Shown piece after piece: positions 35,633 through 44,109 of a stretch of DNA of 55,581 bases (positions are counted from its first letter, which is position 1; every line of letters begins with the position of its first letter). Made by a program: the position numbers and the translations under genes. The notes below the pieces were generated by a model that saw only the letters and a program-made list of their open reading frames with translations, made no database searches and was not told where the DNA came from. The DNA comes from an uncultured Mogibacterium sp. (GTDB lineage: Bacteria; Bacillota; Clostridia; Peptostreptococcales; Anaerovoracaceae): the NCBI RefSeq assembly GCF_938041965.1, contig NZ_CALISE010000010.1, forward strand, positions 1 through 55,581, in the 5' to 3' direction.

Positions 35633-35812
35633 GCATTAACGTGGCTCCATAGAAAGGGAACTAAGCATATGTATTTATTTAGAACAATTTTCAAAACAAA
35701 AACATATTGTTTTTCGATATGCTCCGAAGTAAGATATAGATAAATTAAAGGTGTAAGGAAATGCATTTCGAAATTAACTGTGTAACATTCGTAAGACGAA
35801 AGGAGCACCAAT

Positions 35813-36271
35813 ATGAATAAGGATAATATAACTTTTAAGCTAATAAGATCAATATTGGTAGTTTTTACATTAGCAACTATACTAGCAGTTGCACTAGGGA
35901 GCATAGAGATTTTGACAACACGATTTACAAACTATGCGGCTACAATAGAAGCCTTATACGGAATCGTTGTTACAGTGGGGATAGTTACCGTGACAGCTAA
36001 ACTGTGGATGTTGCCAAGTATAAATGAGGGATTTTCCTTAAAAGAAGCAAAGACTTGCAAATCTATTGCTAACATTTTTCTATTTGAATTCGCATGCGAG
36101 CTAATTCATGGGGTACTATCAAATAAAGGCGAGCGTATATTTGAGATATTTAACGTAAAAGTATCAATTTTGATGATAGTATTTCTTCTATGTGCATTTG
36201 CATTTATGTCGGTGGGAAAGCTAATACTCAACTACGTTGAACTGCAAGAAGATAACAAGTTAACAGTATAG
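35813..36271 (+). CDS. DUF2975 family membrane protein
   Basis: The 152-aa protein has four predicted transmembrane segments (about 9-29, 43-63, 85-105 and 117-140), the layout of DUF2975. Such proteins are commonly paired with a small Cro/C1-type regulator gene, exactly as here, where that gene follows 18 nt downstream. The start has AAAGGAG 8 nt upstream. The function of DUF2975 is not established; membrane-sensing partner of the regulator is one idea. Confidence 0.8.
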   Translation: MNKDNITFKLIRSILVVFTLATILAVALGSIEILTTRFTNYAATIEALYGIVVTVGIVTVTAKLWMLPSINEGFSLKEAKTCKSIANIFLFEFACELIHGVLSNKGERIFEIFNVKVSILMIVFLLCAFAFMSVGKLILNYVELQEDNKLTV

Positions 36272-36289
36272 ACAGCGGGAATATAAAAT

Positions 36290-36514
36290 ATGTCAATCAA
36301 AATAAATTTAGACAGTATCCTCGAGAGCCGAAATATAACTATTCGTGAACTATCTGAGGCAATTGATATCACGCCAGCTAATATTTCAATATTAAAAAAT
36401 AATCGTGCAAGAGCTATTCGGTTTACAACACTAGATAAAATGTGTGCATACTTGGGTTGTGAGCCTGGAGATATACTCTTGTATGAGAAAGATGCGGTAG
36501 ATGTGAATGACTGA
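36290..36514 (+). CDS. Small Cro/C1-type (YozG-like) regulator
   Basis: The 74-aa protein is almost entirely a helix-turn-helix domain: NLDSILESRNITIRELSEAI, then DITPANISILKNNRARAIRF and a C-terminal CEPGDILLYE that is typical of YozG-type regulators. It is cotranscribed with the DUF2975 gene and is followed by a strong terminator. Its target may be its own operon or the downstream paralogue cluster; neither is shown. Confidence 0.88.
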   Translation: MSIKINLDSILESRNITIRELSEAIDITPANISILKNNRARAIRFTTLDKMCAYLGCEPGDILLYEKDAVDVND

Positions 36515-36517
36515 CTA

Positions 36518-36561
36518 TATGACGAGAGTAGCAAATAATGCTGTTCTCGTCATAGCTTTTT
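36518..36561 (+). terminator. Terminator after the DUF2975-regulator pair
   Basis: Arms TATGACGAGA and TCTCGTCATA pair perfectly, with an inner AGCA/TGCT pair, followed by GCTTTTT. Confidence 0.9.
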
Positions 36562-36676
36562 GAAATATGATTAAAGGTACTGTCAGCAACTATATAAAAT
36601 ACTTGATAGTGTTCCATCATATATGATAGAGTGTCACTGAAATTTATATCTAATAAAAATTGGAGAAGTGTGTATC

Positions 36677-36826
36677 ATGATAAAGAAGATTTCATCTATT
36701 GTTATTTTAGTCTGTATTATTTTATTTAATATCACACCAATCTTTATGGCAGCCGACTATGCCGAACTTGGTGATTCATCAGCAGCAAGCGGAAGCTTAT
36801 CAGAAGAAACAGAACATCAAATTTAA
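36677..36826 (+). CDS. 49-aa secreted peptide precursor
   Basis: An ATG at 36677 opens a 49-codon frame ending TAA at 36824-36826. The product has a signal-peptide-like start (MIKKISSIVILVCIILFNI) and a probable cleavage at FMA-ADYA near residue 25. The predicted mature peptide is about 24 residues, acidic and Ser/Ala/Glu-rich (ending EETEHQI), without cysteine. GGAG lies 11 nt upstream. The next gene starts one base after its stop, so translation is probably coupled. It could be an exported signal peptide or a remnant of a larger secreted protein. The family is not recognised. Confidence 0.55.
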   Translation: MIKKISSIVILVCIILFNITPIFMAADYAELGDSSAASGSLSEETEHQI

Positions 36827-36827
36827 A

Positions 36828-37373
36828 ATGAAGAAGATAATAATAACATGCTTAATCACTTTATTTACAATGATAGGACTTGTATATCTATATAATAACT
36901 GGTATATCGACTACAATTTCAGGAAATACTCTGTTTACTATGTTCACAACATGGAACATAAGGATGGAACGCATCCAGAGCTGGCAATGGCATTAGAAAA
37001 TATGGATGTTATCTATAAACCTAACAAGAAACATATACGGTATAGAGAAGATGGTGGATTTATCATTTATAATACATTTTCAGATAGTGAAGAAGTTATT
37101 ATAAGTTGTAATCCAGGAGAAAAGGAACTTCGTTATATTTATTATAATGTAATGGATAAAAGCTATTTTTTTAATGAGAAATTTAACTTAACAAATATAT
37201 ACAATAGATCAATAGGTGAATACGAAAAAGATATCAGTACCATAGATCAGGAAGCTCTTTATAAAGAAATCTATAATAACTTCGGTTTCCTCGTCGAAGC
37301 TAACGTCAATCGCAAGCCACGAATCAACCTGCAGAAAGAATTCAACAAGAAATACTATAAGCGATTCAACTAA
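36828..37373 (+). CDS. Anchored accessory protein, paralogue 1 of 4
   Basis: The 181-aa protein starts MKKIIITCLITLFTMIGLVY, a single N-terminal transmembrane helix or uncleaved signal. The rest is probably outside. Conserved blocks shared with the next three genes are KYSVYY.., the H..GTHPELAM..NMD stretch, and the C-terminal FGFL..A...KP.INLQ followed by FNKKYYKRFN. A longer in-frame opening back to 36759 overlaps the peptide gene and is unlikely. I do not recognise the family. AT-rich base use suggests transfer. Confidence 0.8.
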   Translation: MKKIIITCLITLFTMIGLVYLYNNWYIDYNFRKYSVYYVHNMEHKDGTHPELAMALENMDVIYKPNKKHIRYREDGGFIIYNTFSDSEEVIISCNPGEKELRYIYYNVMDKSYFFNEKFNLTNIYNRSIGEYEKDISTIDQEALYKEIYNNFGFLVEANVNRKPRINLQKEFNKKYYKRFN

Positions 37374-37392
37374 TGGTAAGGTGTGAAATTCA

Positions 37393-37947
37393 ATGAAGAA
37401 GATGTTAATAACAAGTTTAATTATTTTATGTGCAACTATAGGACTTGTACATCTATATGATAACTGGTATATAGACTACAATCTCAAAAAATACTCCGTT
37501 TACTATGCCCACAGCATGGAGCATAAAGAGGGAACACAACCTGAGTTAGCTATGGTGTTAGATAATCTTGATTTAATGCGTAAACCGAAAAAAAGCTATA
37601 TAGACTATAGATATGATGGCAGATGTATTATATATAATTTTAAATATGAGGCGGATAACAATGTACCAAGATTATCTCGTACTAACTGGTCCGATGACAC
37701 TGTATATTGTTTTGTTGACAATAAATATTCATCATACTATTTCGATAGAGCCTTTGAAATAAAGGATGGATTTAGCAGAACTGATAGCACTTATAGAAAA
37801 ATTAATGTTAATACCATAGATAAAGATGTGGTATATCATGATCTTTATAAGAACTTCGGCTTCCTAGTCGAAGCCAACGTCAATCGCAAACCGCTGATTA
37901 ACCTACAGAAAGAGTTCAACAAGAAGTACTATAAGCGGTTCAACTAA
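37393..37947 (+). CDS. Anchored accessory protein, paralogue 2 of 4
   Basis: The 184-aa protein is closest to paralogue 1. They share a NWYIDYN..KYSVYY start after the membrane helix, and the C-terminal VEANVNRKP.INLQKEFNKK. The middle (about residues 70-135) diverges strongly, which suggests a variable outer face between conserved ends. It lies 19 nt after paralogue 1 with AAGGTG upstream. Function unknown. Confidence 0.8.
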   Translation: MKKMLITSLIILCATIGLVHLYDNWYIDYNLKKYSVYYAHSMEHKEGTQPELAMVLDNLDLMRKPKKSYIDYRYDGRCIIYNFKYEADNNVPRLSRTNWSDDTVYCFVDNKYSSYYFDRAFEIKDGFSRTDSTYRKINVNTIDKDVVYHDLYKNFGFLVEANVNRKPLINLQKEFNKKYYKRFN

Positions 37948-37976
37948 AGAAATTGCACTAAGAAAAGGAGTAAACT

Positions 37977-38552
37977 ATGCTCAGCAAGTTGATAAAGAGG
38001 ATGCTTATAATTACTTGTTGCTTGCTCGTAGGAGTAGGAGTGGTATTTATAAAATGGTATGTAAAAAGAAACCTAACAGAATACACGGTTTATTATGCAA
38101 TTCATATTGAACATTCAAAAGGTACACATCCAGATTTTGCAATGGTGATAGACAATATGGATACTATTAAGCAACCAAAGGTAGACAAAGTGGTCTACAG
38201 ACCAGATAGTGGTCTTTCGGGGGCATTTAGCGGCAGAGTTTATATTTATAACGAAGCCTACTCCGTTGATGGTAAAACGCCGGAGCTCTACATGGGGTAT
38301 GGTGATGATGATGATGCCTATATCTATATTGACAATAGAGGGATAAGATATGAATTCGATAAAGCTTTTAAGTTGAGAAGAGCATACGACGATGATAGTG
38401 ACGATGAAATAGATATACATACGATAGACGAGAAAGCTATTAGTGATGAGCTGTATAAGTATTTTGGCTTTCTTATAAAGGCTAACGATAAAAAGCCAAA
38501 GATTAATCTACAGTGGCTTTTCAACAAGAAGTACTATAAACGATTCAATTAA
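37977..38552 (+). CDS. Anchored accessory protein, paralogue 3 of 4
   Basis: The 191-aa protein has a transmembrane helix at about 8-27 (MLIITCCLLVGVGVVFIKWY). It has the shared YTVYY..H...GTHPDFAM..DNMD region and a distinct acidic middle (YGDDDDAYIYIDNRG, then DDDSDDEIDIHTIDE). The acidic segment could bind calcium, but no exact EF-hand or Dx-repeat consensus is visible. The C-terminus is KKPKINLQWLFNKKYYKRFN. The start has AAAAGGAG. It is closest to paralogue 4. Confidence 0.8.
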   Translation: MLSKLIKRMLIITCCLLVGVGVVFIKWYVKRNLTEYTVYYAIHIEHSKGTHPDFAMVIDNMDTIKQPKVDKVVYRPDSGLSGAFSGRVYIYNEAYSVDGKTPELYMGYGDDDDAYIYIDNRGIRYEFDKAFKLRRAYDDDSDDEIDIHTIDEKAISDELYKYFGFLIKANDKKPKINLQWLFNKKYYKRFN

Positions 38553-38585
38553 AAATTACAGGAGTAAAATAAGAAGGTGCAAACC

Positions 38586-39161
38586 ATGCAAAATGCACAA
38601 CTTAAGAAGATACTAATCATAACTTGCTGCTTGCTTGTAGGAGTAGGGGTGGTTTTTATAAGATGGTACATCAAAAGTAATATTGAGAGCCATTCAGTTT
38701 ATTACGTGCGGAATATCTCACACGATAGAGATGCGCATCCAGAGTTTGCGATGTTGCTTGATAATATTGATAGTATGGAGCAACCAGAAAAAAAGAAAGT
38801 TAGATACAGACCTGAAAGTGGACCAGAGGGCGCATTGAGTGGCAGAGTTTTTATTTATAACGAAGCCTATTCCGTTGATGGTAAAACGCCGGAAATCTAC
38901 ATGGGACCTGATTATGATGAATCCGCTTATGTATATATTGATAATAGAGGCATAAGATATGAATTCGATAAATCTTTTAAATTGAGAAGAGCATCTGATT
39001 ATGATACTTATGATGATATCGATATAAAAACAATAGACCAGAAGGCCCTTTGCGATGAAATATATAAAGATTTTGGCTTCCTTATAAAGGCTAATGACAA
39101 GAAGCCAATGATCAATCTACAGTGGCTTTTCAACAAGAAGTACTATAAGCGATTCAACTAA
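38586..39161 (+). CDS. Anchored accessory protein, paralogue 4 of 4
   Basis: The 191-aa protein closely follows paralogue 3, including LIITCCLLVGVGVVFI, GRVFIYNEAYSVDGKTPE and IDNRGIRYEFDK. The ATG at 38586 has AAGAAGG 8 nt before it; a GTG at 38577 is a weaker alternative. The last 30 bases of all four genes are nearly identical, a sign of recent duplication or gene conversion. It is the last gene before a perfect two-way terminator. Confidence 0.8.
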   Translation: MQNAQLKKILIITCCLLVGVGVVFIRWYIKSNIESHSVYYVRNISHDRDAHPEFAMLLDNIDSMEQPEKKKVRYRPESGPEGALSGRVFIYNEAYSVDGKTPEIYMGPDYDESAYVYIDNRGIRYEFDKSFKLRRASDYDTYDDIDIKTIDQKALCDEIYKDFGFLIKANDKKPMINLQWLFNKKYYKRFN

Positions 39162-39190
39162 TAATTGAATATAGAATTTGAATAAATGCA

Positions 39191-39229
39191 AAAGAACCCC
39201 CGCTTAGCACTGCTAAGCGGGGGTTCTTT
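39191..39229. terminator. Bidirectional terminator between convergent units
   Basis: A 19-nt arm (AAAGAACCCCCGCTTAGCA) and its exact reverse complement flank a single central C, with A and T runs on the two sides. It serves the plus-strand paralogue cluster and the minus-strand 1591-aa gene, whose stop is 10 nt away. Confidence 0.95.
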
Positions 39230-39238
39230 AAATATCAA

Positions 39239-42200
39239 CTACTTCTTAAACATATGCAGCCTCTCAGCCCTACGTATATCATTTTCGATAAAATCGGAAG
39301 CTGCGAAGGAGCTGTCGTACTCGAGACCTGGTGGCAGCATTGGCGTGCAAGGTCTTGAGATGACTGCTCCGAGCTGGCTCTGTGTCAGCTTGCGGCCGTA
39401 CTCCGCCTGGTACTCCTGCTCGAGTATGCGAAGGATGTCCCGAGCATTCTCGAGGCAGGTAATCGAATACTTATATACCTTATCCATATCGTTTTCGCCC
39501 ACGAAGCTAAAAGTCGTATATGGCAGCATCAGATTAATCGTCCTATGCTCCTTAGAGCCGTCGACTAACTCGAGGCTGTCGCCACCAAAGAATGGATAGC
39601 TGTCATGCTCATTTATCCAAATTGAGATATCCGGTAGGAAATAAGCTCCGTCGACCGAGATGCCGCTTTCCTTCATAGTATCTAACGCTCTGCCAGTAAG
39701 TACTCCGACGATTACCTTTCGAAGGTCAATTCCCGCGTCCTTAATCAGAGGTGTGATGTGGTTTAATCGCTGACCATTATGAAGGAAGTCGTCAACTAAT
39801 ATCGCAGGCTTTTCAAAGGACTTGATAGTTTTTATCTGATCATGTAGCGGTGCGTAGTTACGGTATTCTCGGATAGTGAATCCCGATAAATCATTCTTAA
39901 AATACTTATCCGTCCTAAGAGCCTTTGTTACTGTATTAGGTATGACCACATCCGAAAGTGCCTTGCCGTATGGTACTGCCATATAAGGGCCACGCTTCTT
40001 CAGAGGATCGGAAGCTGCAGGCACTCCGTTTTCAGATGTAACCATATTTACGATACGGCTATATACTGCACTAGGGTTAAAAGTGAGTATCAGCTTGCCA
40101 GGGAATAGCTCGTTAAAAGTCCTGAGGAGCTTTGCATGAGCATCATCCGCAGCCTTAATAATCCTAGGGTTCTGGTTGAACGGAGACTTGATACACGCTT
40201 CGACATCTCTAAATAGCACGATAGGTGCTTTCATATCCACTGCATAGATTGGCTCGTCCTCGCTGCTAGAGATATTGACAAATCCATGGTGGATTAAAAG
40301 GTCAATCGTATCCTCGTCCATACCTGCAGGATTTACAGGGCGATAGATTACGTAAGTGTAATCTTCATCGAGGAGTTCCGTCATGATCTCCGTGAGCAGA
40401 ATCTGCTTAAGGTTGGAAACACCTACATTTGCATCATCTTTTGCATAAAATGCACCGATTGAAGCTATCGAGCCAAGCGCACTCTTTCTAATTGTAGAAG
40501 CTACTTCACTGCTACCGAATTCCTCGAGCAGGTCATTAGCACGAAGCTTTCTAGCCGATGCAAACGCAGAGAGCACAGGTTCTTCTCGTTCTCCAGGCCT
40601 AGCTTTTATCAGGATTGATTTCGTACCTGGGTCATCAAGGTATTCGCTGAGAACCACGGGGTCGTAGCCAGCCGTCTCCAAATCATCGTCAAGTGGCATG
40701 GTGAAACCAGCATCCATGTGTTCAAATACGCTGAAGCTGATGTCGCTAGCTGTAAGCACTTCCTTATATGCAGGCTCATGCTTATAGAGGTTCATATCAT
40801 ATATGTAGTTCTGCACAACTGGATCGAGCAGCGTGCCGATATCTCGTCCGAGGTCAATATTGTTACGAATCCTAGCGGAGCTGACATCTTCAGAATATTT
40901 CTTGAGATGCAGCTTTATAATCTTGCCTGTAATTGGGTAGCTATCACCGCTATCTCTATAAGAATCGTCGCTCGACTCTCTGTCGAACACAATGTGACCT
41001 AGCGAGTGAATCGAGTATTCGCTTGGGGCAGTCTTGTAGCAAGCGGCATTTGCAATAGCATCTGAGCCTGTAACTATGTATAAATCTTTGCCTGCAAAAA
41101 GCTCTCTCAGTCTCCGCATGTCATCCGAATTACCGAGGTTAACCTGCATATCGTCTGGGAATAGATTTAAGCCCTCTTCACCGCTAATGGACATAGCGAG
41201 AATGCTCCTACGCAGTGCATGAGGCAGCATCCTCTTGGTCCAAGAAAGCTCATCTAGTGCCAGATACACTTCAAATCCCATGTCCCTTATAGTCGTTGCA
41301 ATCGCCTTGTGTCCAAGAGTGAACGGATCAAACGAGCCAGGGAAGAATGCAACCTTGTCATACTCCGCAAACTCAAATGGCCCAACTTCATCGACGTATG
41401 TAGTGATGAATCTGTATATGTAATTTAACACTGCTGCATTGTTGTAAAACTCTAGCCCGATATCGTCACCAATTAGCGGAATCACAGCAGCTAGTCTCTT
41501 GAAGCAGTGAGATGCAGCCCACCCCTTTGACCCTAGAGTCATGACTTCACTGCCAAATATTCTCATTCCAAGTACACGCAGCGCTTCCTGCGACAGCGCA
41601 GTATTGTAATGACTGATAGCCTTGATAATCATGCCGAGCAGTCTCTTCTTGTACTTCCCCGCATTCTTGCTAGTTTCAGGTAGCTTGTCGTAGTTCTCTA
41701 GTATCACTGCCATAGTGCTTAGTGATGCAGCTGCTGACTTGCTATTTTCCGTATATAACATAGTTTCAAGCGCTTCGATTGTCTCGCTCTGTTCGTTGTC
41801 AGGCTGATACATCATGAGCTGTCCTAGATATCCAGGAATGTACTTAAGGAACTGGTAGTCGCTTAGCTCGAGACCGTTGAAGAGGTCGATGCAAAGCTCG
41901 TTTATCTGGTCGCTAGGCATGCTACTAGCAAGTTCTATCAAGCAGTCGCCAGCATGTTTACGAACTACAATAGCCTCACTGACCTTGATCAGGTTTACAA
42001 AATGTGTTGCGATATGCATAACATTGTATCCTTGCTTTGCCACCTTGAACATATAATCTATGTTAGCTAGCTTAGATATCCAGGATGTATTAGTCTTGAG
42101 ATTGTCCAGGAATAGTGACGAAGGCACCGATTCGGTTACATCTCTTCCTGCAGATACTCCAAGAATGCTCAGGCGTCTTGCATCTACATCTATGCCTGAG

Positions 42201-44014
42201 TCAGGGAAGAATCGCTCAATCACAGCGAGTGCAAGGAGATCAGTATCCTGACTGTAGCTGTTAAGGATATCCTTTGTAAAGAACATTAGGCTTTCCAGGA
42301 ACGATTCCGGCATTAGATCCTTATCGATATTGAGTGCAGTGCTGCATAGAACGATAATTGTCTGCTCATCGAGATCAGCTACGTGGTAATAGTCATCGAG
42401 GACATCGAAATACTTACTGCGGCACGAAGGTCTGCAGTTTTTAACGACTTCATTTACAAAATCAGGCGTCGCCTCGATGATACGCTTCCTATGAAAATCC
42501 GTATGCTTTCTAGATGGCATGAGAAGCTTCTCGAGGTAACTAGAAAACTGCGTGATATTAGTGGTGTCAGAATCCCTTGTAGGCACCGATTTAGGTAGCT
42601 CTTTCTTATATTCCTCGCGAAATCTTGCGACTATCTGACCCATTATCTGAGCAGCCTGCTCTCTGAGGTCGCTCTCTCTGTTAAATAGCATGTCATACAT
42701 GAAATCGAGAACGATTACCTTCTGATCCTCCGTCATGTAGGATTTATACTCGCCGAGAATGTTCAAATAAGTTCTGATATTGCTCCACTGAGACTCACTC
42801 CTAGCGCGTTCAAGAAGACTGGAGAACTCAACTGGACTATTGAATATCTTCATGAGACGAATATTGTGCTCGATTGCTCTAAACTTGAGCTGCGAAGTAG
42901 CCTCGGATCCACTTAAGAGGGCTAGCTCTCTGACCTTTGGAGCGCACCTAAAGTGCGGGGTCTCTGCCCAATCCTCTGGGAGGTCAGTCGTTACACCGTT
43001 TTCGCGCATGAACTCCTCGAAGTCGAGAAGTCTGTTATACACCCTCTCGTATCTGTGGTTCTTGGCTTCGTTTATATTGTCAAATTTATTGAGGACTACA
43101 TCGAATGCTTCTTCCAATGTAAAGAAGTTTATGGTCTCTTGATCATCCTCGTCCCTTATGCTCCTCACGCGGAAATCGGCGTATATGAGTAGTAGTGACT
43201 CTACGGATAGATTATCTAGCTCGAGGTCCCAAGTCGAGTGATTTGCAGCGATGTGCATGATGGTCGGTAGCCCAAATCTAGTCAGGCAGTAATCCGTGTA
43301 ATAGTAATGTAGGTACGGCACACGGCGCTCTTCTTCCTTGCGGCAGCCGTATTTACCAATATCGTGAGAAGCTGCAGCGGCAGAAACGAGCCCGAGATCG
43401 ACGTTAATTCCCGCATCGTAAAGCTGCCTCGCTGTGTACATAGCAACGTAGTGAACTCCGCTTACATGGCCGAGCGTATTAAAAGGTGAAATATCGGAGC
43501 TAAGTCTCATGAATTCGTAGACATAATTGCTCTTAACGAGTTTATTAAATCTGAGATACTCATCAGTAAACCCCTTGCTCATAATCTCTTCATCGCTGAG
43601 AAGGTGGATGTCATAGCAAGGATCGAAGGGAAGAGTCTTCCTTTCATACTCGTACACGCCACGCATGAGCTGTAGCAAGATGTTTCTACCAGCTTTGAAT
43701 TTATCTGGGTCTTGTGGTCCATCTAGGTGAGGGAATAGCAAGTTGAGGAGATATAGCCTCGTATGCTCGAGCCAACCTTCACGCGGAGCGACCTCAAGCT
43801 CTGGTGTATAGCGTGAGCATATGCTTAGAATTACTTTACTGTCGAACCGTCCGTGATTACCCGAATGGTAATACAGCTCGTACACCATCTCGACGAAATC
43901 CTCGCGTGCTGTACGCACCTCCATTACATCGCTATCTAATCCAGCAGCTTCGATGAAGTCGGGAGCTAATAGAGCTTCCTTGATTGTGTTTATCATTAAT
44001 GCCTTGTTGTCCAT
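39239..44014 (-). CDS. 1591-aa multidomain HD / nucleotidyltransferase / GNAT-like / PRTase-like protein
   Basis: Visible in order: a helical N-terminus; an HD-type phosphohydrolase region at about 180-285 (GHVSGVHYVA, then AAAASHDIGK with H217-D218); a long helical region at about 370-860 resembling HEAT-type repeats; a NadD/CoaD-like nucleotidyltransferase at about 886-1075 with PGSFDPFTLGH (892-902) and SSARIR (1045-1050); a GNAT-like fold region at about 1130-1250 (ending LLIHHGFVN); and a phosphoribosyltransferase-like region at about 1295-1465 with the PRPP-loop-like ILVDDFLHNGQ (1405-1415). The SSARIR form favours a nicotinate-mononucleotide-type adenylyltransferase, though substrate is not proven. 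It runs head-on to replication, next to coaBC. No complete homologue is known to me. Confidence 0.8.
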   Translation of the reverse strand: MDNKALMINTIKEALLAPDFIEAAGLDSDVMEVRTAREDFVEMVYELYYHSGNHGRFDSKVILSICSRYTPELEVAPREGWLEHTRLYLLNLLFPHLDGPQDPDKFKAGRNILLQLMRGVYEYERKTLPFDPCYDIHLLSDEEIMSKGFTDEYLRFNKLVKSNYVYEFMRLSSDISPFNTLGHVSGVHYVAMYTARQLYDAGINVDLGLVSAAAASHDIGKYGCRKEEERRVPYLHYYYTDYCLTRFGLPTIMHIAANHSTWDLELDNLSVESLLLIYADFRVRSIRDEDDQETINFFTLEEAFDVVLNKFDNINEAKNHRYERVYNRLLDFEEFMRENGVTTDLPEDWAETPHFRCAPKVRELALLSGSEATSQLKFRAIEHNIRLMKIFNSPVEFSSLLERARSESQWSNIRTYLNILGEYKSYMTEDQKVIVLDFMYDMLFNRESDLREQAAQIMGQIVARFREEYKKELPKSVPTRDSDTTNITQFSSYLEKLLMPSRKHTDFHRKRIIEATPDFVNEVVKNCRPSCRSKYFDVLDDYYHVADLDEQTIIVLCSTALNIDKDLMPESFLESLMFFTKDILNSYSQDTDLLALAVIERFFPDSGIDVDARRLSILGVSAGRDVTESVPSSLFLDNLKTNTSWISKLANIDYMFKVAKQGYNVMHIATHFVNLIKVSEAIVVRKHAGDCLIELASSMPSDQINELCIDLFNGLELSDYQFLKYIPGYLGQLMMYQPDNEQSETIEALETMLYTENSKSAAASLSTMAVILENYDKLPETSKNAGKYKKRLLGMIIKAISHYNTALSQEALRVLGMRIFGSEVMTLGSKGWAASHCFKRLAAVIPLIGDDIGLEFYNNAAVLNYIYRFITTYVDEVGPFEFAEYDKVAFFPGSFDPFTLGHKAIATTIRDMGFEVYLALDELSWTKRMLPHALRRSILAMSISGEEGLNLFPDDMQVNLGNSDDMRRLRELFAGKDLYIVTGSDAIANAACYKTAPSEYSIHSLGHIVFDRESSDDSYRDSGDSYPITGKIIKLHLKKYSEDVSSARIRNNIDLGRDIGTLLDPVVQNYIYDMNLYKHEPAYKEVLTASDISFSVFEHMDAGFTMPLDDDLETAGYDPVVLSEYLDDPGTKSILIKARPGEREEPVLSAFASARKLRANDLLEEFGSSEVASTIRKSALGSIASIGAFYAKDDANVGVSNLKQILLTEIMTELLDEDYTYVIYRPVNPAGMDEDTIDLLIHHGFVNISSSEDEPIYAVDMKAPIVLFRDVEACIKSPFNQNPRIIKAADDAHAKLLRTFNELFPGKLILTFNPSAVYSRIVNMVTSENGVPAASDPLKKRGPYMAVPYGKALSDVVIPNTVTKALRTDKYFKNDLSGFTIREYRNYAPLHDQIKTIKSFEKPAILVDDFLHNGQRLNHITPLIKDAGIDLRKVIVGVLTGRALDTMKESGISVDGAYFLPDISIWINEHDSYPFFGGDSLELVDGSKEHRTINLMLPYTTFSFVGENDMDKVYKYSITCLENARDILRILEQEYQAEYGRKLTQSQLGAVISRPCTPMLPPGLEYDSSFAASDFIENDIRRAERLHMFKK

Positions 44015-44109
44015 CTCTAATACCGTTTATCAATTTTCAATAACTCGCATTGCGAAAGTTTTCATCTTAATTGCCGACATAAATCGGGACTTAAGTCAGA
44101 AGCTAACGA

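Noticed and set aside
36759..36827. Longer start for paralogue 1 (MPNLVIHQQQ...)
   Set aside because: It lies in the frame overlapping the secreted-peptide gene, has no ribosome site, and the other three paralogues begin directly with the membrane helix.
39239..44014. Idea that the plus-strand openings within this gene are real genes
   Set aside because: The minus-strand frame of 1591 codons is continuous and carries recognised motifs; the short plus-strand openings lack ribosome sites and known domains.
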